From positions 124,001-188,000 of the forward strand of contig NZ_LZZT01000056.1 in the NCBI RefSeq assembly GCF_014170305.1: a DNA stretch of 64,000 nt. The letters run 5' to 3'. The stretch's first letter is position 1, and each line of letters opens with the position of its first letter. This DNA comes from Achromobacter sp. UMC71. GTDB lineage: Bacteria; Pseudomonadota; Gammaproteobacteria; Burkholderiales; Burkholderiaceae_B. The notes beneath the pieces were generated by a model. The model saw only the letters and a program-made list of their open reading frames with translations. It ran no database searches and was not told where the DNA came from. Shown piece by piece: positions 43,687 through 52,411 of this stretch. A program made the translations under genes and the position numbers.

Positions 43687-43908
43687 TGGCTTCCCCCTAC
43701 CTCACGCCAGATGAGACCAAGGCGCTGACCGGCTATGCCACGCGCCGCAGCCTGCCGCTGGCTGGAACGAAACGGCTCGCCCTTCGCCCGTGCTGCCGGC
43801 GACGGCTGGCCGCGCATCCTGCGCGAGTACCATGATGCCCGTCTGTCGGGCGAGGAAAAGCGTCGGCCAAAGGGTGGCGCCGAGCCAAATTGGAGATGCG
43901 CGGCATGA
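43687..43908 (+). pseudogene. DUF4224-like gene with a frameshift
   Basis: Starts after AAGGAG at 43687 with MASPYLTPDETKALTGYATR, typical of the short DUF4224 proteins next to phage integrases. After about 24 codons the sense shifts to another frame (LERNGSPFARAAGDGWPRIL, then REYHDARLSGEEKRRPKGG) and ends at 43908. DUF4224 proteins usually run about 70-75 aa, which matches the combined length. The stop overlaps the integrase start (ATGA). Confidence 0.72.
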
Positions 43909-44960
43909 TTGCCAGGCGAACTAAGAACCTGAAACTGGGCCTGCTGCCCCGCATGGACGCTCGGCCCCGTGCAAAAGGCGGTTGGACGTTCCGCTACTAC
44001 ACCTATGATCGGAAGTACATCAACCTAGGCCATGACCGGGCAGAGGCGATCAAGCGCGTGCTGGAAATGGAGCGCCGCGCGCCGGACACAGGAACCGTGG
44101 GCGAGCTGATCCGGGAATACATGGCCAGCGGCGGCTTCAAGAACTACCTGGCCCCCAAGACGCAGGACGACTACATCACGGCGAGCAAGCAGGTGCTGGA
44201 GCGATTCGCCGCTATGCAGGTTGATGACGTCAAACCGCCCCACATCGCGCGATATCTACGCGTGGAGCGCGCTGCGGCGCCGGTGCGGGCAAACCGTGAA
44301 ATGGCGTTCCTGGCATCGGCCTTCCAATTTGGGATTGAGCAGGGGTATGCCACGACCAATCCCTGCCGACAGGTGCGCCGGAACAAGGAGCGCCCGCGCT
44401 CGCGCTGCCCGTCCTGGGAAGAGATCGAATCCTTCTGCGCCACCGCGGCCAAGAAGGGCCCGTCGTCGCACGTCATTGGCTTGATGGCCAAGTTCATCGC
44501 GCTCACCGGGCGCCGCCGCGTGGAGTTTCTGGAGCTGCGCAAGACCGACATGGGTACGGCCGGCATTTCGGTGGGCTTTGCCAAGGCCAAGGCGGGCGAT
44601 GCATTGCGCCGGGGGCTGATCGAGTGGACGCCAGCGCTGCGTCAGTTGTTTGCCGAGCTCGCCCAGCTGGATCGCCGCGCACGCGACGGGAAATCGGCGA
44701 TCCCTGAATCGATGTTCGTGTTTACCAACCGCGATGGGCAGCCATACACGGAGCAGGGTTTCAAAGCCCTGTGGTCGAAGATCATGGCCGATTGGGTCAA
44801 GGTTCCAGGCCGGGAGCGATTCACCTTCCACGACCTGCGCGCCTACTACGTGACGGTGCTGGTGGGCCGCGACGAGAATCCGGAAACCCATGCAAATCCG
44901 GCCACCACCAGGCGGGTGTACGACCGCCGGCGCGTGGTCAAGATCAAAGGCAGCGCCTGA
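43905..44960 (+). CDS. Phage-type tyrosine integrase
   Basis: A 351-aa site-specific tyrosine recombinase. The start at 43905 has GGAG nine bases upstream and overlaps the DUF4224-like stop; a start at 43896 is possible. The N-terminal arm-type DNA-binding part is KGGWTFRYYTYDRKYINLG, followed by a core-binding (SAM-like) domain. The catalytic part has the first Arg in IALTGRRRVEFLELRK, the HxxR box in FTFHDLRAYYVTVLVG and the nucleophile Tyr in TTRRVYDRR near the end. It looks intact and sits 91 bases from tRNA-His, its likely attachment site. Confidence 0.94.
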   Translation: MIARRTKNLKLGLLPRMDARPRAKGGWTFRYYTYDRKYINLGHDRAEAIKRVLEMERRAPDTGTVGELIREYMASGGFKNYLAPKTQDDYITASKQVLERFAAMQVDDVKPPHIARYLRVERAAAPVRANREMAFLASAFQFGIEQGYATTNPCRQVRRNKERPRSRCPSWEEIESFCATAAKKGPSSHVIGLMAKFIALTGRRRVEFLELRKTDMGTAGISVGFAKAKAGDALRRGLIEWTPALRQLFAELAQLDRRARDGKSAIPESMFVFTNRDGQPYTEQGFKALWSKIMADWVKVPGRERFTFHDLRAYYVTVLVGRDENPETHANPATTRRVYDRRRVVKIKGSA

Positions 44961-45051
44961 CGCATGCCACCATTGTCGGATCTTGCCACCATTCGGGAAT
45001 GAAAAAAGGCACTCCGCTTTCGCGTAAGTGCCTGTTTTCATACTGAATTCT

Positions 45052-45128
45052 TGGGGTGGCTGATGGGGCTCGAACCCACGACAACTGGAATCACAATCCA
45101 GGACTCTACCAACTGAGCTACAGCCACC
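45052..45128 (-). tRNA. tRNA-His (GTG)
   Basis: The reverse strand folds as a cloverleaf with acceptor GTGGCTG/CAGCCAC, the extra 5' G(-1) expected for tRNA-His, a D arm with AGCTCAGTTGGTAGAGT, anticodon loop TTGTGAT (anticodon GTG), T arm with GGTTCGAGCC, and an encoded CCA end. Its 3' end points at the prophage remnant, a usual integration target. Confidence 0.96.
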
Positions 45129-45346
45129 ACTGGTTTTCTTTGCCACTGAAATAAAGCGTCTGGCTTTGTGTTCAGCAGCGAAGAGGCCGAATTCTAGCAC
45201 GTTTTTTTCGCGTGTGTAAAACCCCCGGTGCCGAACCCGTCACAATTCCAGTTGCCCCCGGGATGCACCGCGCTGCCGCCTTGCTATCCTTGCGCCTTGG
45301 AACACGCTTTGGATCCCTTTTTGGAGGCCCGCCCCGCGCCGCAGCT

Positions 45347-46804
45347 ATGGATCGCCTACACGAATTATTGATCGCTTATTGGCCGCACATGGTGTTCGGC
45401 ATCAGCTTGGTGGCTGGCGCCGGCGCGGCCGTGCATGCGGCCATGACCAAGCAGGACGTGCGGTCGGCCATCGGCTGGGTCGGGCTGGCGCTGTTTTCGC
45501 CGCTGTTCGGGGCGCTGGCCTACTTCGTGGCGGGGATCAACCGGATCCGCAAGACGCGGCTGTCGCAGCAACGCGACGAGGCCATGCTGGTGGACGCGGC
45601 GCAGGTGGAAACGCCGAGCGTGGACGTCGCGCCGATCTCGGGGCCGCAGTTCGCATCGCTGAAGGTACTGGGCGACCGGGTCAGCCGTTTCCGGCTGCTG
45701 GGCGGCAATACGGTGCAGCCGCTGGCGGGCGGCGACGAGGCCTATCCCGCCATGCTGCAGGCGATACGCGGCGCCCGCCATGCGGTGGCGATGCAAAGCT
45801 ATATCTTCGACAACGACGCGATCGGCCGCGAAATGGGTCAGGCGCTGATCGAGGCGCAGGCGCGCGGCGTGCAGGTGCGGGTGCTGATCGATGCGATCGG
45901 CTCCAAGTATTCGCACCCGCCGATCGTGCGGATGCTTGCTCGTGGCGGGGTACCGGTGGCGCGCTTCATGACCAATCCGCTGGGCGTGCTGCGCATGCCC
46001 TACGCCAATCTGCGCAGCCACCGCAAGGTGCTGGTGGTGGACGGGCGCATCGGATTCACGGGCGGCATGAACGTGCGGGCGGCGTTTGTCACGGCGCTGG
46101 CGGGCGCGGCGACCAACGTGGATACGCACTTCCGGGTGGAAGGCCCGATCGTGACGCAGCTGATGTCGGTGTTCGCGCACGACTGGAATTTCACGACCCA
46201 CGAATCGCTGCCAGCCGCCCCCTGGTTCGATCCCAGCGCCCAGCCGCCACACGGCAATGTGCCCATGCGCTGCGTGCCCTCAGGCCCCGACCGGGCCATG
46301 GGCAGCGCCCACAGCATCCTGCTGGGCGCGCTGGCGGTGGCGCAGCGGCATGTGCGGATCCAGTCGCCCTACTTCCTGCCCGACCAGCCGCTGATCGGCG
46401 CGCTGGCCACGGCGGCGCGGCGCGGGGTGGTGGTGGATATCGTGATTCCCGGCAAGAACAACCTGCGGCTGGTGGACTACGCCATGACGGCGCAGCTGGA
46501 CCAGGTGGTGCGCACGGGGTGCCGGGTGTGGCGATCCAGCGGCGCGTTCGACCATTCCAAGCTGATGACGGTGGACGACGGCTGGGCCTACGTCGGCTCG
46601 TCCAACCTGGACCCGCGCAGCCTGCGGCTGAATTTCGAACTGGATACGGAAATCTACGACCCGGCGGTGGCGCGCTGGATCGGCGCGAAGATCGACGCGC
46701 TGGTGGGCAAGGCGCGCCGCGTGACACTGGAAGATCTGCAGCAGGCGCCGTTCGCCAAGCGCCTGCGCAACAAGGTGATCTGGCTGGCTACGCCTTATCT
46801 GTAG
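45347..46804 (+). CDS. cls: Cardiolipin synthase
   Basis: A 485-aa phospholipase-D-type cardiolipin synthase. Start at 45347 (MDRLHELLIAYWPHMVFGIS); the upstream frame has no ribosome site. Two N-terminal transmembrane helices (about 10-30 and 43-65) anchor it to the inner membrane. The two HKD motifs are SHRKVLVVDGRIGFTGG (about 225-241) and DHSKLMTVDDGWAYVGSSN (about 400-418). It condenses phosphatidylglycerol into cardiolipin. Full length for the family. Confidence 0.95.
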   Translation: MDRLHELLIAYWPHMVFGISLVAGAGAAVHAAMTKQDVRSAIGWVGLALFSPLFGALAYFVAGINRIRKTRLSQQRDEAMLVDAAQVETPSVDVAPISGPQFASLKVLGDRVSRFRLLGGNTVQPLAGGDEAYPAMLQAIRGARHAVAMQSYIFDNDAIGREMGQALIEAQARGVQVRVLIDAIGSKYSHPPIVRMLARGGVPVARFMTNPLGVLRMPYANLRSHRKVLVVDGRIGFTGGMNVRAAFVTALAGAATNVDTHFRVEGPIVTQLMSVFAHDWNFTTHESLPAAPWFDPSAQPPHGNVPMRCVPSGPDRAMGSAHSILLGALAVAQRHVRIQSPYFLPDQPLIGALATAARRGVVVDIVIPGKNNLRLVDYAMTAQLDQVVRTGCRVWRSSGAFDHSKLMTVDDGWAYVGSSNLDPRSLRLNFELDTEIYDPAVARWIGAKIDALVGKARRVTLEDLQQAPFAKRLRNKVIWLATPYL

Positions 46805-46900
46805 GCGGCCGGTGCACGGACCGCTGGCGCGGCCGCCGCGCGGGAAGACACCTGCACCGCCTGCCTGCTGGCTTGGCCAGTCTGCGCTGCCTTCCCCCGA

Positions 46901-47329
46901 TCAACCGTCCGACGTCGGCGTGGCCGCTTGCCGCACCGCGAAGACCGCGCTGGCCTTGAGCACCAGCCGGTCATCCACCTGCAGCCGGCAGGTGGCGTAG
47001 ATCAGGCGCTTGCCGCGTTTGTCGATGGTGACGTGCGCTTCGAGCCAGTCGCCGGGCATGACGGCGTTCAGGTATTCCACCGACATCTGCGCGGTGACGA
47101 CCGAGGCCTGGCACCGGTGCGCAATGACAAATCCCAAGGCGCTGTCGGCCAGCGTGGCCAGGAAGCCGCCGTGGGCCATGCCGTGCATGTTGCCGTGGAC
47201 CTGGCCCACGCGCAGGGCCAGCACGTCGTCGGCCTCGCGCCGGTAAAAGCCGCTCAGGTCCGCCAGGTGTTGCATGAAGGCGCTGCTGGGGCGCCAGGGC
47301 GCAAAGCCGGAGGGAATGGAATCTGTCAT
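46901..47329 (-). CDS. PaaI family (hotdog-fold) thioesterase
   Basis: A 142-aa single hotdog protein. Start at 47329 (MTDSIPSGFAPWRPSSAFMQ). The active-site loop GNMHGMAHGGFLATLADSALGF (about 47-68) has the HGG before the helix where PaaI enzymes carry catalytic residues; SVEYLNAVMPGDWLEAHV follows. It hydrolyses acyl-CoA thioesters of unknown chain. It is convergent with cls. Confidence 0.92.
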   Translation of the reverse strand: MTDSIPSGFAPWRPSSAFMQHLADLSGFYRREADDVLALRVGQVHGNMHGMAHGGFLATLADSALGFVIAHRCQASVVTAQMSVEYLNAVMPGDWLEAHVTIDKRGKRLIYATCRLQVDDRLVLKASAVFAVRQAATPTSDG

Positions 47330-47501
47330 GGCAAAAAGGGGAAATCCGCTGCGGAATCTGCAACGGTAGCGCAATCCGGCCGCCGCGGCCGGGCGCGGGG
47401 TCCGGACGGCCGGTGACCGGACAATATCGCTCCTGGCTGGCGCGGCCGTCGCGCCGGCGCTACATTCTCGCCATGCAACCGCCCGACTTTCCGCTCCCCG
47501 C

Positions 47502-48404
47502 ATGAACCCCATCAAGACCTACGGCATGGCCGAGCGTGCGGATTATTTCGATTTCGATATCCGCGCGCAGCAGGTGCGCGAGCCGCTGGAGCAGCCGCAC
47601 CGCCACGAGTACTTCCAGATCCAGGTAAACCTGGACGGCGATACCCGCCAGACCATCAGCGGCACGGTGCGGCCGTTCAAGCGCGGCTGCCTGAGCTTCG
47701 TGCTGCCGTACCGGGTGCACCTGGTGCCGCATCCGCCGGGCGCGCGCTACGTGATCATCAACTTCGCGCAGCGCTTCCTGTGGCCGGAACTGACCGTGGA
47801 CCCGCTGGACCTGGAAGAGGTGCCGGTGTCGCAGGCCCCGGCGCTGGCGCCCTTCCTGTTCCAGGAATACCTGGATTTCGAGCTGGACGAAGAGGCTTTC
47901 GCCCAGGTGCGGGACCTGATCGAGCGCCTGACCGAAGAGAACCAGCGGCGCGGCTTCGGCTCGTTGACGACGATCCGCGGGCTGACGCTGCAACTGATCG
48001 GCCTGGTGTGCGGGCGCCATGAGGCGGACCTGCTGCATATGGCACGCCACCACGCGGGCAGCAGCCGGCGCGGCAGCGTCAAGCGGGTGCTGGCGCATAT
48101 CGGCGCGCACATCACCGAAAACCTGACGCTGAACGACGCAGCCGCGGCGGCGTTCCTGTCGCCCAATTACCTGGCACACCTGCTGAAGAAGGAAACGGGC
48201 AAGACCTTCACCGAGCTGGTGGCCGAGCGCCGCATGGCGCTGGCCCGCGACCTGCTGGCCCATTCAGCGCGCAAGGTGAGCCAGGTGGCGCATGCGGCGG
48301 GTTTCGCGGACGAGGCGTATTTCTCGCGGCGCTTTCGCCAGCTGGAAGGCATCAGCCCGACCGAATACCGCGAACGGCTGCGCGCGGGCGGCACCGAGGG
48401 TTGA
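47502..48404 (+). CDS. AraC family transcriptional regulator
   Basis: A 300-aa AraC/XylS regulator. The N-terminal cupin-like sensing domain (about 20-170) has the HRHEYFQIQVNLDGD strand. The C-terminal double HTH (about 200-295) has LTLNDAAAAAFLSPNYLAHL, then KKETGKTFTELVAERRMALA and the closing AHAAGFADEAYFSRRFRQLE. It reads into the FAA hydrolase gene on the same strand 154 bases later and probably regulates that catabolic cluster. Confidence 0.93.
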   Translation: MNPIKTYGMAERADYFDFDIRAQQVREPLEQPHRHEYFQIQVNLDGDTRQTISGTVRPFKRGCLSFVLPYRVHLVPHPPGARYVIINFAQRFLWPELTVDPLDLEEVPVSQAPALAPFLFQEYLDFELDEEAFAQVRDLIERLTEENQRRGFGSLTTIRGLTLQLIGLVCGRHEADLLHMARHHAGSSRRGSVKRVLAHIGAHITENLTLNDAAAAAFLSPNYLAHLLKKETGKTFTELVAERRMALARDLLAHSARKVSQVAHAAGFADEAYFSRRFRQLEGISPTEYRERLRAGGTEG

Positions 48405-48558
48405 ACGCCGCCAGTCCGCGCGACGGCGGCCTGCCTGAAGGCCGGGCCCTCCGTCCCGATACGCGGAATCGTCCAGGGATTGCGTAATCGCCTCCAGTAG
48501 AAGCGCGCGCTGCCGCCATAAGCTGGCGGCAACCCTCGCAACGATCAGGAGACCCGCG

Positions 48559-49266
48559 ATGAGCCAACCCGTACAAACCCCGTTCACCGTCGCCCAGACC
48601 ACGGTGCCGATCGCCGGCAGCGCGCAGCGCTTTCCGGTGCGCCGCATTTACTGCATCGGCCGCAATTACGCGGCCCATGCCATCGAGATGGGCTCGGACC
48701 CGACCCGCGAGCCGCCGTTTTTCTTCCAGAAGCCCACGGACGCCATCCAGGTGGTGCCGCCGGACGGCGTGACGGACCATCCCTACCCGCCGCTGACCAG
48801 CAACTACCACTACGAGGTGGAGCTGGTGGCGGCGCTGTCCAAGGGCGGCCGCGATATTTCGCCCGAGCAGGCGCTGGACTGCGTTTACGGCTATGCGCTG
48901 GGCCTGGACATGACGCGGCGCGACCTGCAACGCGGCATGGGCGATCAGAAAAAGCCCTGGGAAATCGGCAAGAGCTTCGACCACGCCGCGCCGATCGGCC
49001 CGATCCATCCGGTGGCCCAGACCGGCCACTACAAGGAAGGCGAGATCTGGCTGTCGGTCAACGGTGAACGCAAGCAACAGGCGACGCTGAGCCACATGAT
49101 CTGGTCGGTGGCCGAGCAGATTTCGCGGCTGTCGCAGGCCTTCGAGCTGTTCCCCGGCGACCTGATCTATTCGGGCACGCCCGAGAACGTGGGACCGGTG
49201 GTGCGCGGCGACGTGATCCGCGCGCACGTGGACGGCTTGCCGGAACTGAGCATCCGCATCGTCTGA
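48559..49266 (+). CDS. Fumarylacetoacetate hydrolase family protein
   Basis: A 235-aa FAA hydrolase-fold enzyme, the size of fumarylpyruvate hydrolases. It has RIYCIGRNYAAHAIEMG (about 27-43), FFFQKPTDAIQ, YHYEVELVAALSKGG with the metal-binding Glu pair, and LFPGDLIYSGTPENVGPV near the C-terminus. Such enzymes hydrolyse C-C bonds in 2,4-diketo acids from aromatic catabolism. Together with the downstream dehydrogenase and the MFS gene it suggests uptake and breakdown of an organic acid; the substrate is not determined. Confidence 0.92.
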   Translation: MSQPVQTPFTVAQTTVPIAGSAQRFPVRRIYCIGRNYAAHAIEMGSDPTREPPFFFQKPTDAIQVVPPDGVTDHPYPPLTSNYHYEVELVAALSKGGRDISPEQALDCVYGYALGLDMTRRDLQRGMGDQKKPWEIGKSFDHAAPIGPIHPVAQTGHYKEGEIWLSVNGERKQQATLSHMIWSVAEQISRLSQAFELFPGDLIYSGTPENVGPVVRGDVIRAHVDGLPELSIRIV

Positions 49267-49363
49267 CGCGCAGGGGCGCGGACGGCCCGTGGGCCGTCCC
49301 GCATCTGAGAGTAAGATTTACGCCATAACAAACGAAACGCCCGCGAGGCAGGAGCAGTGGAAG

Positions 49364-50236
49364 ATGGCGAAGATCGGTATGGTTGGCATCGGCCTGATGG
49401 GCCATGGCATTGCAAGCAATCTGGTCAAGCATGGTCACGCGTTGACCGTGCTGGAACATCCGGGCAACCAGCCGCTGGATGCCCTGAAGGCGGCTGGCGC
49501 CACCAGTTGCGCCGACGGTGCGACGCTGGCGGCGCAGTCGGACGTGATCATCCTGTGCGTCACGGGCAGCCCGCAGGTCGAGGCCGTGCTGTTGTCGCCG
49601 GGCGGCGTGCTGGAAGGGCTGCGCCCGGGCACCGTGATCATTGATTGCTCGACGGCGATCCCCTCGTCCACCCTGAAGGTGGCCGAGGCGGTCATCGAGC
49701 GCGGCGGCCGTTTCCTGGACGCCCCCATGACCCGCACGCCCAAGGAAGCCGCCGAAGGCCGGCTGAACCTGCTGGTGGGCGGCGACGCCGCGCTGTTCGC
49801 GGAGTGCCGGCCGGTCCTGGCCTGCTTTGCCGAGAACATCACCCATGCCGGCCCCATCGGCGCGGGCCACCGAATGAAGCTGCTGCACAACTACGTGTCG
49901 CTGGGCGCGATCGCGCTGCTGTCCGAAGCAGCCGCCTGCGCGCTGCGCGCGGACATCGACCCGGCGGTGTTCGCCGAGGTGCTGACCAAGGGCGGCGGCG
50001 GCGGCGTGGCGCTGGAGCGCTTGAAGCCCTACCTGCTGGAACAGGACCCGTCGTCGCTGCGCTTTTTCATGTCGAACGCGCAGAAGGACCTGTCCTACTA
50101 CAACACCATGGCCGCCGAGACGGGCGCGGTGCGCGAGATCGGCGCCGCGGTGCTGCACACCTACGACCAGGCCGTGAACCAGGGCGGCGGTGACCGCTAT
50201 GTGCCCGAGCTGGTGTCCCTGCTGAAAGACCGCTGA
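49364..50236 (+). CDS. 3-hydroxyisobutyrate dehydrogenase-like NAD(P)-dependent oxidoreductase
   Basis: A 290-aa beta-hydroxyacid dehydrogenase. Start at 49364 (MAKIGMVGIGLMGHGIASNL) with a GGAGC site upstream. It has the Rossmann GxGxxG, the IIDCSTAIPSSTLKVAEAV segment, the DAPMTRTPKEAAEG substrate motif and the catalytic Lys in MKLLHNYVSLGAIALLSEA (about 171). It oxidises or reduces a small 3-hydroxy acid. It lies 97 bases after the FAA hydrolase gene, likely the same operon. Confidence 0.93.
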   Translation: MAKIGMVGIGLMGHGIASNLVKHGHALTVLEHPGNQPLDALKAAGATSCADGATLAAQSDVIILCVTGSPQVEAVLLSPGGVLEGLRPGTVIIDCSTAIPSSTLKVAEAVIERGGRFLDAPMTRTPKEAAEGRLNLLVGGDAALFAECRPVLACFAENITHAGPIGAGHRMKLLHNYVSLGAIALLSEAAACALRADIDPAVFAEVLTKGGGGGVALERLKPYLLEQDPSSLRFFMSNAQKDLSYYNTMAAETGAVREIGAAVLHTYDQAVNQGGGDRYVPELVSLLKDR

Positions 50237-50331
50237 GGCCGCGACGGCGGGCCCGGGTGCAAACCTGGGTCAGGAACGCGACCGGTGCGCCGGGCCGGAT
50301 GTGCCTGGCGCTCACCTGAAACGCCGCGCCC

Positions 50332-51603
50332 CTACGACCGGCTCGCCGCCATTGCCGGCACGGCGCGCAATGCGCCGCGCCGCGGCAGCTGCATCGAAAT
50401 GATGGCCGCCAGCAGCAACAAGGCGCCGGCCGCGCCGAACGCCACCCAGTGCGTGTGGAACCGTTCGAAGGCCCAGCCACCCAGCCACGAGCTGATCATG
50501 CCGCCGACCTGGTGGCCCAGGTACGTCAAGCCATACAGCACGCCCACCAGCCGCACGCCATAGACGTCAGCCAGGATGGCGGACGACAGCGCGATGCTGC
50601 CGGCCCAGACGATGCCGCCGATGGTGGCGGCCGCGTACAGTTCCCAATGCGCGCCCACCATGACCAGCGCGAAGAATCCCAGCCCGCGCACCAGGTAGAT
50701 GGTGGCCAGGATGTTGCGCCGCTCGACCTGGTCGGACATGCGGCCCAGCACTAGCGTGCTGAAGATAGCGACCAGGCCGATCAGGCCGATGCCGAGCGAA
50801 CTGGTGGTGGCGTCAAAGCCGTGGTCCATCAGCATGGGCATGCCGTGGGTGCCCAGCAGGTTCATGCTGAAGCCACAGGCGAACAGGCCCAGCGCCACCT
50901 GCCAGAACGGCAGCGTGCGCACGGCGTCCTTGACCCGGGTGTCCGGCGCCTTGGCGGCGGCCTTGCCCGAGGATTTTTTATCGACGATCTGGTGCGGCAA
51001 GAGATCGGTGTGCTCCGGCGCCGTGTCGCGCATGACGAACAGTGCCACGGGCACGGTCAGCAGCGCGAACAGCACCGCAAAGCCCAGCAGGGTTTCCCGC
51101 CAGCCCACGGCCGAGATCGCGAAGGTCAGCGTGGGCGTCATCAGGGCGATGCCCGCCATGGAGCCGGTGGACAGGAAGAACAGCGCCATGCCGCGCTGGC
51201 GGGTGAACCAGCGGCTGATCACGGGAGTCAGCGCGACGGGGCTGGTGAAGGCCAGGCCGATCGAGAGCGCCACGCCGAAGGCCAGCAGGAATTCGATGGG
51301 ACCGCGCGCGAAGACGGTCCAGATGGACGAGGCCACCACGATGGCGGCGCCGGTCAGCAATACGAAGCGGGTGCCGCGCGTGCTGACCAGGTAGCCGGCC
51401 AGCGGCATGCCCAGGCCGTAGCACAACATGCCGACCGCGACGATGCCCGACAGCAGGCTGCGCGAAAACCCCAGGCCGTCGGCCATGGGCAGGAAAAACG
51501 GCCCGATACCCATGCGCAGGCCCACCGTCAGCAGGGTGAGCACCGTGGCGGCGCCCACGATGTTCCAGCCGAAATACCAGCGGCCTGGTGCTTGCTTGTC
51601 CAC
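50332..51603 (-). CDS. MFS transporter
   Basis: A 423-aa major facilitator with twelve hydrophobic helices and a central polar loop (VDKKSSGKAAAKAPDTRVKD). The first helix region RWYFGWNIVGAATVLTLLTV and a loop 2-3 motif near YLVSTRGTRFVL suit the monocarboxylate/OFA-like group that adjoins organic acid catabolic genes. It is convergent with the FAA hydrolase/dehydrogenase cluster. Substrate is probably an organic acid (inference). Confidence 0.92.
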   Translation of the reverse strand: MDKQAPGRWYFGWNIVGAATVLTLLTVGLRMGIGPFFLPMADGLGFSRSLLSGIVAVGMLCYGLGMPLAGYLVSTRGTRFVLLTGAAIVVASSIWTVFARGPIEFLLAFGVALSIGLAFTSPVALTPVISRWFTRQRGMALFFLSTGSMAGIALMTPTLTFAISAVGWRETLLGFAVLFALLTVPVALFVMRDTAPEHTDLLPHQIVDKKSSGKAAAKAPDTRVKDAVRTLPFWQVALGLFACGFSMNLLGTHGMPMLMDHGFDATTSSLGIGLIGLVAIFSTLVLGRMSDQVERRNILATIYLVRGLGFFALVMVGAHWELYAAATIGGIVWAGSIALSSAILADVYGVRLVGVLYGLTYLGHQVGGMISSWLGGWAFERFHTHWVAFGAAGALLLLAAIISMQLPRRGALRAVPAMAASRS

Positions 51604-51817
51604 TTGCCTCGCTCCTTGATGTCTTTTTATTGGTGATTTCCTGCCGTCGCCCGGGACGCTTCAAGAGTCAGACACCACAAGGGATGCGCGTAAACAGAAG
51701 CCGGCCGCCGGACGCGCCATATTACTCCCGGCTATATGAGGCGGACGTGGCGGGCGCAAGAACCTGTCCGGTGACCGGTCGCCCGGGCTACCGTTCGCAA
51801 TTTCCGGCGGAGCAAAT

Positions 51818-51838
51818 ATAATTGATAGCTATTTTCAT
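51818..51838 (+). promoter_or_regulatory. Fur-box-like site upstream of sigma factor gene
   Basis: ATAATTGATAGCTATTTTCA within a GC-rich surround shows the hexamer repeat pattern (NATWAT-like) and a GATAGCTAT centre typical of Fur operators. It ends 55 bases before the ECF sigma factor start at 51893, consistent with iron repression. Consensus-based prediction. Confidence 0.6.
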
Positions 51839-51892
51839 TACCGAACCGCTGCCCTGGCGGCTTTCTCCCTTTCCGCCTCTTGCGCGTTTTCG

Positions 51893-52411
51893 ATGCCCAC
51901 GGCCGCGTCCCGCCCCGATCCCGACCTGCATGCCTGGTATGTCGACCACGGCGGCTGGCTGCTGGCCTGGCTGAAGAAAAAGCTGGGCTGCCCGCATAAC
52001 GCCGCCGATCTGGCCCACGACACCTTTGCGCGCATCCTGGCCTCGCGCGATACGCTGGCCGCAGTCAACGAGCCGCGCGCCTATCTGTCGGTCACGGCCA
52101 GCCGGCTGATCATCGACCAGGCGCGGCGCCGCGAGGTCGAAGCCGCCTACCTGGCCGAACTGAGCCTGGCGCTGCGCGACCAACCCGGCGCGCCGTCGCC
52201 GGAACAGATCCTGATGACCTCGCAGGCGCTGGCGCAGATCAGCGCCATCCTGGACGGGCTGGCCGAGCGCCCGCGCCAGGCCTTCCTGCTGCACTACCTG
52301 GATGGCGACACGCATGCGCAGATCGCCGCCAGGCTGGGCGTGTCCGACCGCATGGTGCGCAAGTACCTGATCGCGGCGCTGGTGCACTGCCACGAACAGG
52401 TGCAGGCATGA
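51893..52411 (+). CDS. ECF sigma factor, FecI-like
   Basis: A 172-aa RNA polymerase sigma factor of the FecI subgroup. Region 2 is seen as LLAWLKKKLGCPHNAADLAHDTFARIL (in part, about 22-48) with EPRAYLSVTASRLIIDQ. Region 4 is RPRQAFLLHYLDGDTHAQIA, then LGVSDRMVRKYLIAAL. It drives transcription of the adjacent TonB receptor gene when the matching FecR relays the signal. It overlaps the fecR-like gene by four bases (52408-52411). Confidence 0.94.
   Translation: MPTAASRPDPDLHAWYVDHGGWLLAWLKKKLGCPHNAADLAHDTFARILASRDTLAAVNEPRAYLSVTASRLIIDQARRREVEAAYLAELSLALRDQPGAPSPEQILMTSQALAQISAILDGLAERPRQAFLLHYLDGDTHAQIAARLGVSDRMVRKYLIAALVHCHEQVQA

Larger units (their letters stand above)
38672..44960. mobile_element. 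Decayed prophage remnant next to tRNA-His
   Basis: About 6.3 kb that is lower in GC than the flanks and has phage genes at both ends: a tyrosine integrase (43905) near tRNA-His, terminase small subunit (40856), a tail-fibre pseudogene (40197) and a fibre-assembly-like pseudogene (39946). Head, portal, tail-tube, replication and lysis genes are absent, so it cannot be an active phage. Three cargo genes (38739, 41483, 42130) seem intact. The left boundary is approximate because no direct repeat of the tRNA end was found. Confidence 0.85.
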
